The notes under the pieces are model-generated. The model saw only the letters and a program-made list of their open reading frames with translations, was not told the DNA's origin and did not search any database. From Chelydra serpentina (Eukaryota; Chordata; Testudines; Chelydridae), in NCBI GenBank assembly GCA_037349315.1, contig JBAIAC010000007.1:19698501-19762500 (forward strand): a stretch of DNA of 64,000 bases, written 5' to 3'. Positions 55,195-64,000 of this stretch are shown here, piece after piece. A program made the translations under genes and the position numbers. Every line of letters begins with the position of its first letter. Position 1 is the stretch's first letter.

Positions 55195-55745
55195 TACCAT
55201 TTTTTGAATGTTTATCATAGAATCTAGAGATACCAAATCCCTGCTAGGTCTAGACCATCACTCTGCCAGTGAAGGATTATTCCCTACAGTTCTTTTACTA
55301 GTGTTTTGTCCAGTCTGCTTTTAGATGTGACATGTGATAGGATCTTTCCCATTTCCCTTGGAAGACTATTCCACAGGTGAGAAGAATTATCTCTCAAATA
55401 AGTTTCTCCCCTGATATTCAGCCTAAATTTTCCGTGTGTTAATTTTATTCCACATCTCAAAATTATACCGTCTTTAAAGACTCTAAATAATCCCTCTCCT
55501 TCCCTGTCATTTCCTCCCTTCAGAAACTCTCTTATCATGCCCTCCATGCTTAGTCAAGGTATGCATATTTAATTTTGCTAATCTTTCACTGTAAATCAAT
55601 TTCTCCAGCCTTCTCACCATTGTTGTTGATTTTCTCTGAGGTCCTTCCAATTTGTCAATATCCTCCTGATAATGAAGTGGCCATAATGAGCTCCATGGTC
55701 CAGGTGTGGTCTGCTAGAATTATGTAGGTAGAACATATTATCTCT
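55195..55745 (-). mobile_element. CR1 LINE ORF2 C-terminus and 3' end, minus strand
   Basis: On the minus strand, 'PWSSLWPLHYQEDIDKLEGP' and 'QRKSTTMVRRLEKLIYSERL' (55575-55715) match the CR1 ORF2 region around WSPxxxxDIxxLEKVQRRATK. After a frameshift, 'LNIRGETYLRDNSSHLWNSL' and 'SHVTSKSRLDKTLV' (55290-55430) match the last ORF2 segment before the stop. The 3' end reaches about 55200 ('tcatagaatctagagatacc' on the plus strand). 5' truncated. Confidence 0.78.
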
Positions 55746-55749
55746 TAGT

Positions 55750-56640
55750 CTTCTGCTTATTATTCTGTTATCATGATCTCATGTTTTCTCTTTCTCTTTG
55801 TTATAATTGTCTGTTGTTTAAAAATATAAGAGATGTCTCTGCTTACTTGTTTTGTGTATGTGTGTGAAATATATATGTATTTCTTTTAATGTTTCCCCAT
55901 GTCAAATCCAATTGGGCAAAGGCCTAAAGAAAGAATTGCCTATGATACTGATTATGCAGCATAGCTCCAAAGTAGCAAATCATAGTATCAGGCCACACTG
56001 ATGCATGGTGTTCACTCACTGAGGTGAATATGATAGCTATATAGTGTAGTATGTTCTGTTGGATCTGCATTCCTGTGGGGATATTAGCATTTGGAATTGC
56101 ATTGAAAAGTCATTCTTTAGCTCTCAAGGGCATGTGTCTGAACTTGTATGGAAGATCTCATCCTTGCATTTCCCAGTGATAAATGAGTATGGTGTAATGA
56201 AAATCACAATATTTTTTTATTGGCAGCCGTTATGCTGGCAAAATTTTATACTGCAAGCTCCCGCCACAAGGTAAAATGCATTCCATGCTCATTTCAATGT
56301 GGTCAGAATGTTATGGAGGTTAAAGCTGTCATAATGGAAATGTTTTAATAGTGTTTACTTTAATTAAGAACCAGAGCTTAGCAGCTCCTCGGCAATGCTT
56401 GAACTTTCAGTTTGGGGGGCTGGAGATGGATGTTAAAGTTATCCACTCTGTGCTATGGCTCAACAGAGATTGGGAAATGATAATATGCTAAATGCAGGCT
56501 TTTTTATTTTTAACCTTTCTGTGTTAGGAGTCCAGGAGAACATACAGGTGGGGAGGAGAGTTTCAAAGAGATATTCAATTTTTACAGGAAAATAAAATAA
56601 TACTTTGCATCATCATCAATCATCAGAAGCACACGTTGGT
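55750..56640. other. Unassigned non-coding DNA
   Basis: No gene or named repeat found. Confidence 0.4.
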
Positions 56641-57016
56641 TCTTCACAAAACATGTTGCCCTAGACGTGAAGATCCTAAAGGACCTAACAGCTGTTAATT
56701 AATTCAATCTCACAACACCCTTGTGAATTAAATAGTAGTATACCCTCAATTTTTAGGGCTATATTCTGCCATCCTTAGTAATGATAAATTCTGGTGAACA
56801 GTCCCACCGGAGTCAATGCAACTACTCATAGGTATTACTAATTAGTAATAGTGGTGGAATTTTGCCTCTGATGAGCAAAACTGAGATACGCAAGAGCTAC
56901 ACTCACAAAATGGAACAATTTTTTCACAATCATTTTGGTAAAATATTTATCCCTTTTCTCATCAAAATTCAATTTTGAATGACAAATTTTGACACCCCCC
57001 CCCCCTCCTGCTAATG

Positions 57017-57101
57017 GCTTGATTTTCAGAAGCTCCCTCACAAGCCCAGCTGAAGTCAATGGCATCTGTGACTGCTCGGCACTTTGGAAAATCAGGCTGT
57101 T
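57017..57101. repeat. Palindromic 'GATTTTCAGAAG' repeat
   Basis: Ends 'ttgattttcagaagctccct' and 'cactttggaaaatcaggctg' are inverted; the centre is 'cagctgaagtcaatggcatc'. It lies between two possible halves of a minus-strand MIR ('cacaacacccttgtgaatta' at 56712 and 'gtcagtggcacagaacagga' at 57129). Confidence 0.6.
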
Positions 57102-57109
57102 AATTAGTT

Positions 57110-57165
57110 GCCTAGGGCCACATACTGAGTCAGTGGCACAGAACAGGAACAGAACTCACTGTTGT
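57110..57165 (-). mobile_element. MIR-like fragment, minus strand
   Basis: 'agggccacatactgagtcag' and 'tggcacagaacaggaacaga' match the MIR core on the minus strand. Short. Confidence 0.45.
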
Positions 57166-57169
57166 TACT

Positions 57170-58110
57170 AATGTAATGCTAAATGCAGTGGGTTTAAGTG
57201 TTGTCTGGGATTGCTGAAATACTTTATGAACTATCGATCCCACTGCTTCAGAATGGATATTTTTCAGGTAGATTGTAGAGAGAATCTATGTCCATGAGAC
57301 CAAATTTTTTAAGGATGCTGAATATGCATAAGTGAGACAAAGATGCCTTATCACAGGTTAAAGGAAGAAGATGAGGCTAGTTACTGCATTCATCTGTGAT
57401 TAGACAGTTGTAAAAAGTGGTAAGAATTCTCTTTCTCTCTTCCAGGCTTGGAAGTATAGAAGCAGACAGTAGATTAAATTATTGCCATCAATAAGAAATT
57501 CTCTTTTTGGCTCATAGGTAGCATCTTAATATTTCACTACCAACACATCTTTTTTAACAATACTTGCAAAGCCTTTCGCCTCTAGTTCATCAATTTAAAC
57601 CTGGTACAGCTTGGTAGTAACTGAAAGTCATTGCTTCTGGGTAGTTCATGTGAAATGGTGGATTTAGTCTTATTTCTAATAAACATCCCAAACAACTGGG
57701 ATTCTTATTGGTAAATTCAACAGAATCATCAATGAGTAAATGGAGATGGAGGCTGGAATACACTTTCATCCTCAGACTCAAGGCATATCCATAGAGCAGT
57801 GCAGGGAAAGATGGCTTTTGTACCTGTTTTCTGGATAAACAGAGGACACCAGTTTCCAATCAGTAAATCTGGTGCCTTTCACAGGCACTAATCATATTAA
57901 AATAATGTAAAGCAATGCTTTCTACTGAAGTTGTATTATTCAATATATCTGGGGAATGCATTTTCTTTTCATGATTTTGGTTTATACCCTGGCAGCAGAG
58001 AAAATGTGATTTCTTTGACTGATGGCTTGTTGCATTTGTGTGCATATTTAATCAACAATAGACTCAATATTTAAACAGCATATATATCTGTGGAGTCACA
58101 CACAGCCAAA
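57170..58110. other. Unassigned non-coding DNA
   Basis: No gene. The 89-codon minus-strand frame at 57590-57859 has no domain I recognise. Confidence 0.4.
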
Positions 58111-58112
58111 CT

Positions 58113-58217
58113 TTGCTATTTGCTACACCAGTATAAATATGGAATAGCTTCACTGAAGTAAGCGGAGTTGCTTACTCTGGATTTACATTGGTGTAACAAG
58201 GAGCAGAATCTGTCCTT
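58113..58217. repeat. Palindromic 'ACACCAGTATAAAT' repeat
   Basis: 'tacaccagtataaatatgga' pairs with 'ctggatttacattggtgtaa' across 'cactgaagtaagcggagttg'. A clear member of the short palindrome class. Confidence 0.6.
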
Positions 58218-58219
58218 AG

Positions 58220-59590
58220 TATATAACATAATTGCTCCCTTATTCAATGTATATACTAGAAAAGGCACAAGATAAAATATCAGAATCTACTGTAGATCTG
58301 GATCTCAATTTTGGGTCTAAGACAATTTAAAGAGAGGAAAGAAGGACTAAATTCCAGCTAAGTTAAAGCAAAGTATCAAAATGTTTTTATTAAATTCATT
58401 TAATTGCTTAGAGGACAGATTGTACCTGAAGCTTATGTGGGTTTTGAGTGGGGTGAAAAGCACAGGGAACCTTGCACGGCCTGTGTGAGTGCCCAACCAT
58501 TGCATTCCTTGTGCTCAGGGGACAATAGAGCCTGCTACCTTCCTACTCCCCATTCCCAAGACAAAAGGGAGCAAGGAGGAGGTAGTTGAAGGCCCTGCCA
58601 CCTAACCACTTGTGCAGAACTGACACAGCGGGGCAGCAAGCTACTAGTGGGCTTCTCCCCTCTGTATCCACAAGGCACAATTCTTCCCCGAGGCACCTAA
58701 TTTGGACAACTGAGCCCTTCGTTTATTGGTTGATTTTGGAAGGGAACTGAAGCTGCATCTTGTAACATTTTCCCACATCCAAGCGCATCAAGCGTTTTAT
58801 AGTTCTGCTGCTCTACCATGCTTTCGTAGTTTCAGCTCCGGCTGATTCAATAAATGAATTTTATTCACTCCCAGGATTCACACTCAGCTATTCAATAACA
58901 GCTTTAATGAAATGTTTTCATTGTGACAAATAAAAAAAATATGGTAATAGGCACTGAGATATAAAACCCAGTTTCTATAATAAGGTCATTGAAACAAATC
59001 TAGCATGAAAGAAAGCAAGTACTCTGAAGTCCCAGCAGGAACTTAAGTGGAGGGTTTGAATTTTGAGAACTGGTTTGCATTTCTGACTAAAGTGAAACTT
59101 CTGCTCTCGACTTACCTAATCAGAGAATGTTTTGTACAGTTTCTAGTATCTGTGGATTCATGAGATACCATTTCTGGGTCCAGATGTAGCAGGAGTTGAG
59201 TCTATTGATGTGGCTTCCATACACCAGGACGATGCATGTTTAAGCGTGGACTAAGCAGTATTGCAAAAGTCTTAAAGTTAACCCTTTCCAGTAATGTGTG
59301 ACTGTCCTTGAAACCAGAGCTCAGATCTGGCACTGTTCCTTATTGGTAACCAAACAAACCTACCTCCAAACACACTCCCCTTTGGAACAGAAACTTTTGG
59401 ACATACAAATGTGTGATAAAGTTTAGTTCAAGGACAGCATATCTGCATGTACACTTAGTAATAAAGGTTGTAGTGTGGTGTTCACTAGTACATTTCTAAA
59501 ATGTCTTCAAGGCAAATCAAGATGAAAAAAATAGCACCCCTTCTATCTGACTCTGAAGGGTGACAACACAAAGAAGAAGGAAGAAGGAAG
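58220..59590. other. Unassigned non-coding DNA
   Basis: No gene or named repeat. A short 'aagaagaaggaagaaggaag' tract is at 59571-59590. Confidence 0.4.
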
Positions 59591-59599
59591 GTGAGTATA

Positions 59600-59850
59600 A
59601 TCAGGAATAATGGGTAGAAATTAAGCAAAAGAACATTTGGATGAATACCAGGAAAAATGTCTCTACAGTGAAGTCAATGAGACAGTGAAAAAGCCTTACA
59701 AGGCAAGGATTGGAAGTCCCCCCATTATCTGAGTTATTTAAAGCTAGAATGAGCGCTGAAGCACTCAAGAATGTACTATAGGAAACAATCCTGCATTGAC
59801 AGGTGGACGAATAAATAACTCCAACAGGTCTTTTCCATTTGTGATTTTTA
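59600..59850 (+). mobile_element. CR1-type LINE 3' end
   Basis: 'aatgtctctacagtgaagtc', 'ggaagtccccccattatctg', 'agttatttaaagctagaatg' and 'gcactcaagaatgtactata' with 'aacaatcctgcattgac' follow a CR1 ORF2 C-terminus (GLEVPPLSELFKARMS, EALKNVL) and its 3' tail. Confidence 0.65.
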
Positions 59851-59859
59851 TTATTCTAA

Positions 59860-60690
59860 GCCTGAAATCCTGCCATTTCCTGTGACCCTGTGTGCACAAG
59901 CAGGGTAAAGTTTCAAATGCAAAGTCTAGGTATAATGGACCTAACTGATCAGAGTTTGTGTAGCAGTTTTTCCCTTGTGTATCTGTGTTCTGTGCATGTC
60001 CTTGGTTCAAGGTTCCTTGAACAGAAAATCAGAACAGGAAGCACTTTATGTCCCCCACCCAGAACAAGATCAATTCAATGAGTTTTTCTAACACTTTCTC
60101 CTCTCCCACTTCATTCTTAACCTAGTAGTCCTGAGACGTGTTATAATAATTGGGCCTACAAATTTACCTGAAGTGTAAGCGCCATGGTAGAAAGTAAGTA
60201 AAAGTTCATAAATTGTCATAATAACCTGTTATATAAAATTGTGGGGGTTTTAACGTTAAAAAAACAAAAACAAAGATAGTAAATTAGTCCAAAGATAAAG
60301 GCCTACTAATATAATTCATATACGGTGTTAAAAACATGCCTGGTAAACATAAACAATGCAAAACCAAATTTCCATCAACCAAAATTGCTGCGTCAAAAAG
60401 GTGATTGAATTGGTAAACAAAGGAATAAAAGAATAAACTATTTCACCCAACACTCCCCACTGGGATTCTTAGAAATAAAAACAACTTTGGGGAAAAAATT
60501 GGCAAAAAACCCAGCTGTCTGCCAACAACCGCTGTAGCAAGTTTTATCATCATGGCTGCAACATCCACCACCTCCTAGGACCCAGGACCTTCTCTATCCT
60601 AATCCTAAAAAATATCCTGATCAAAGCAGAATGGATAGTTCATAAAGTATTTCAGCAATCTCAGATAACACTTAAACCCACTGTTATTAC
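59860..60690. other. Unassigned non-coding DNA
   Basis: No gene or named repeat found. Confidence 0.4.
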
Positions 60691-60699
60691 TAATGCAAT

Positions 60700-61000
60700 G
60701 TTGACAATAGCTGCATCCTGGGTGTCATCTTCAACCCCTCCCTCCCTCCCTTTTGCCCCATAGCACCCAGATCCTGTCCAAATCCTGCCACTGCTTCCAA
60801 GAGTATCTTTTGTTTCAGCACAAACTCTTGTTCAAGTTCCTCATCCTCTCCCATCTTGATGAGTGCCACTTCCTTCTCACTGGCCTCCATGGAACCCTAA
60901 TTGTTCCCCTTCACACCCTAAAAATGTCGCCTCGTGTTCTGTGCCTCCATGCAGTCACTGAATCACACATCCGGCATTGTGGGCTTGTGTCTCATTAGAT
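60700..61000 (+). mobile_element. Possible L2-type LINE ORF2 fragment
   Basis: The plus-strand frame 60753-60998 contains 'QILSKSCHCFQEYLLFQHKL' and 'LILSHLDECHFLLTGLHGTL', which resemble the L2/jockey RT C-terminal pattern (KSCxFHLRNL then TSxLDYCNxLLxGLP). 'ggtgtcatcttcaacccctc' before it fits 'LGVIFNPSL'. Degraded, and no other L2 part adjoins it. Confidence 0.45.
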
Positions 61001-61004
61001 GTGC

Positions 61005-62110
61005 TCATATTGGATAATGTTCATGAGAGCCATCTTTTCATCTTCAAAACTCCGTGCAAATCTTAACTAATTAATTCTAACATACTTATGAAGTTGCTCT
61101 ATTGAGGAAGAGGGATTAATATAAAGCCACACACAGGGTCAGTGGTAGGTCCAGAATTAGACCTCAGGACCTGGCCCCATTTCCTGTACTCAGGTCTATA
61201 GACCAGGCCTCTCTTAATGTGTGGTGTGAACCAGGCAGAGTAAACCCATTAATATGTGAACAGTATTGTTACAAGGATGTCTTATTTGTTATCATGTTGC
61301 CCTGATTTATATTGGCTTGTGGTAATTTGGGACAATGGAGGCAGTGATCATTATTAACATTCTGCCATGTACCTTACAGAGCAGGGCTCTGCATCGAGGT
61401 ATCAGCTACTAGGATACTGCTGTCACCTGTGAACTGAGGGTCAGGGGCATCTTCAGTTGGGTGCTCATCCTGTTGATAACTGAACCACCATCCTGCTATT
61501 AATTGTATTTTGTGAAAAAACAGAAGTGAAAAGTCCACCACCCTGTCATTCCAATACACATCTCTCAAATGCCTACTGAGTGTCTGGAACGCATGTGAGA
61601 AGGTGTGCATAAGGCAACTGTTCAGCTAAACAGTTGTCTGATGCATGTGTTATTAATATGTGTCCCATCTTTGCTTGTTTATAATCTAGCCAAAGAATTG
61701 TACTGACATGGATGAGTAAGCAACTGTGTAAGAAACTGCAGCAAAAACAATAGTTTGTTGTATTTATTTGTATTTATTTAGATAGGCCCAGCTTCTGATA
61801 TTCTTACCTGTGTTGAGTAGCACTTTAATCCATGAGTAGTCCCATTGACTTCACTGGGACTATCTGTAGAGTAAGGGTAGCAGAATCCGGTCCTGACATA
61901 TATGTAGATTTTGGTCCTGAGCTGCCAATCTGCTGCACAATCAGTTCTACCTAAACTGCAGGGAGACCCCTTGAAACCAGATGATGCTGGAATGTGGGGA
62001 AAAGTTCCCAGGATATATAGTGAGATTATATCTGCCTTTGTGATTGAAGGCATATGTCCACCACATGTTACTCATATTCACAACTTGGGAGTCTGTTTAG
62101 ATTTACAATT
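61005..62110. other. Mostly unassigned DNA
   Basis: A minus-strand MIR-like piece ('cacacagggtcagtggtagg', 'ccagaattagacctcaggac') lies at 61120-61180. A palindromic piece 'ccatgagtagtcccattgac' with 'ttcactgggactatctgtag' is at 61788-61915. No gene. Confidence 0.4.
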
Positions 62111-62119
62111 ATCGCTGCA

Positions 62120-64000
62120 TTGCTAAATATCAGAAAGATAGGAAGAAGTCCAATATGGCTCCATCAGGATCTGTTTAATGACCTGAAAGTAAAAAAGAAA
62201 AGAAAAAAGGAATCCTACAAAAAGTGGAAACATGGATGAATTGCTAAGGAGGAGTACAAAAGAATACCACATGCATATAGGGACAAAATCAGAAGGGCTC
62301 AGACACAAAATGAGTTACACCTAGCAAGACACACAAAAGGCCATAAGAAGAGGTTATTTAAATACATTAGGAGCAAGAAGAAAGGTCCTCTACTTAGTGA
62401 GGAAGGAGAGCTAATAACTGATGACATCACAAATGCCTATTTTGCTAAACTAAAAAGTTTAACGGCCAGATGCTCCAAACAATCAATATTAACCAGAAGA
62501 AGGGAAGGAACACAAGCCAAAATAGGGAAAGACCAGGTTAAAGAATATTTAGATAAGTTGGAGGTGTCTTAAGGAACTAGTTGGCACAATTTTGGAACCA
62601 TTAGTAGTTATCTTTAAGAACTCAAGGAGCATAAGTGAGAAGACTAGGGAAGGGCAAACATCGTACCTATCTTTTAAAAGGGGAACAAAGAGGACCAGGG
62701 GAATTATAGACCAATCAGCCTAATTTCGATACCTGGATAGATAGTGGAACAAATTATTATACTATCAGTTTGTAAATACCAAGCGGATAATAGGGTTATA
62801 AGTAATAGTCAACATGAATTTTTTAAGAACAAATCATGCCAAACCAACCCAATTTCCTTCTTTGTCAGCGTTATTGGCCTAGTGAATGGCGGGGAGGGCA
62901 GTAGTGGATGCGATATATCTTGATTTTAGTAAGGCTTTTGACATAGTCCCACATGACATTCTGATAAACAAACTAGGGAAATGTGGTCTAGATTAAATTA
63001 CTATAAGGTGAGTGCACAGCCGGTTGAAAGACCAGACTCAGAGTACTTATCAATGGTTTGCTGTCAAACTGAGAGGCTGTATCTATGGGAATTCTTCAGG
63101 GGTCAGTCCTGAGTCTGGTCCTATTCAATATTTTCATTAATGACTTGCATAATGAAGTGGAGAGTGTGCTTATGAAATCTGTTGATGACACGAAGACGGG
63201 AGGGGTTCCAAGCACTTTGGAGGATAGGATATGAATTCAAAACTACCTTGACATATTAGAGAATTGATCTGAAATCAACAAGATGCAATTCAATAAAGAT
63301 AAGTACACAGTACTATACTTAGGAAGGAGAAAACGAAATGCACAATTACAAAATGGGGAATATCTGGCTAGGTGGCAATACTGCTAAAAACAACTTGGGG
63401 GTTATAGTGAATCACAAACTGAATATGAATCAACAATGTGATGCAGTTGTGAAAAAGACTAATATCCTGGGGTGTACTAACAGGAATGCTGTACGTAAGA
63501 TACAGAAATTAACGTCCTACTCTACTCAGAGGCCTCAGCCAGAGTACTGTGTCCAATAATGGGCACCACAGTTTAGGAAGATGTAAATAAATTGGAGAGA
63601 ATCCAGAGGAGAGCAACAAAAATGATAAAAGGTTTTGAAAACCTGACCTATGAGGAAAGGTTAAAACACTGGATATATTTAGTCTTGAGCAAAGAAAATA
63701 GAGGGGGACCTGATAACAGTCTTCAAATATGGTAAGAGCTGTTATTAAATAAGACTTTGATCAATTGTTCTCCATGTACACTAAAGGTAGGAAAAGAAGT
63801 AATGGGCTTAATCTTCAACAAGGGAGAATTAGGTTAGATATTAGGAAAAACTTTCTAACTATAAAGATAGTTAAGCTCTGGAATAGGCTTCCAAGGGAGG
63901 TTGTGGAATCCTTATCATTGGAGGTTTTTAAGAACAGGTTGGACAAATAGCTGTCAGGGATGGTCTAAGTTTACTTGGTCCTGCCTCAGCACATGGAGGC
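62120..64000 (+). mobile_element. CR1 LINE ORF2 relic, runs off the right edge
   Basis: Colinear with CR1 ORF2 over about 1.85 kb: the linker between endonuclease and RT ('RDKIRRAQTQNELHLARHTK', 'LFKYIRSKKKGPLLSEEGEL', 62280-62410), the RT A motif 'AIYLDFSKAFDIVPHDILIN' (62910-62970), the catalytic box read as 'KSVDDTKTGG' (63175-63204, family KFADDTK), 'LGVIVNHKLNMNQQCDAVVK' (63398-63457), 'EYCVQ', and the last segment 'RLDIRKNFLTIKIVKLWNRL' with 'PREVVESLSLEVFKNRLDK' (63831-63947). The 3' UTR starts with 'cagggatggtctaagtttac' and continues past 64000. Many stops and frameshifts; the endonuclease domain is absent. Confidence 0.87.

Overview
The window looks like a gene-free stretch of nuclear DNA from a reptile, most likely a hidden-necked (cryptodiran) turtle. 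The evidence is a tRNA-derived SINE of the tortoise/Cry type (33939-34112, second partial copy near 39060-39214), many CR1 LINE fragments with turtle-type 3' tails, abundant MIR-like CORE-SINEs and L2 pieces, and several hAT and PIF/Harbinger DNA transposons. Base composition is AT-rich with a few sharply GC-rich islands, all of which lie inside transposons. No exon of a host protein-coding gene, no intact open gene, no rRNA or functional tRNA gene and no CRISPR array could be supported. All recognisable coding sequence is decayed transposon coding sequence.

Layout. 1-6.2 kb: a MIR split by a 690-bp unclassified repeat, a small 'TAGGGTGACC' MITE, then mostly unassigned DNA. 6.2-9.7 kb: a 3.5-kb PIF/Harbinger element sitting inside another MIR, with a SANT/Myb-type gene on the plus strand and a HARBI1-like transposase on the minus strand, converging on each other and both broken. 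10.4-14.1 kb: a 1.5-kb CR1 reverse-transcriptase relic and an L1-type reverse-transcriptase relic. 15.8-26.5 kb: MIR and L2 pieces, a 286-bp Harbinger MITE with an exact TTA target duplication, a second TA-flanked MITE, and a CR1 tail on the minus strand. 27.35-29.19 kb: a hAT element with a ZMYM1-like transposase relic, into which a GC-rich nonautonomous hAT element has inserted with a perfect 8-bp target duplication. 31.6-33.1 kb: two more MITE-like elements, one GC-rich. 33.8-39.2 kb: the SINE nested in a CR1 tail, other CR1 and MIR pieces, and a CR1 3' end split by a 352-bp hAT MITE that carries a 31-bp perfect hairpin and a GC-rich 32-bp tandem repeat. 39.2-53 kb: mainly unassigned DNA with MIR, L2, CR1 and microsatellites. 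53.3-55.7 kb: a 169-bp hAT MITE and a minus-strand CR1. 59.6-64 kb: CR1 and L2 pieces, ending in a long CR1 ORF2 relic that runs off the right edge.

The genes do not form a host pathway. What the window offers is a readable layering of insertions: older MIR and CR1 copies are cut by Harbinger, hAT and SINE insertions, and target duplications allow several exact boundaries. A dispersed set of short palindromic repeats with a GTCAATGG-type core occurs at least a dozen times. I found no convincing undescribed biological system. The strongest leads are the nested hAT elements sharing a GC-rich minisatellite, the two-gene Harbinger element, and the palindrome family.
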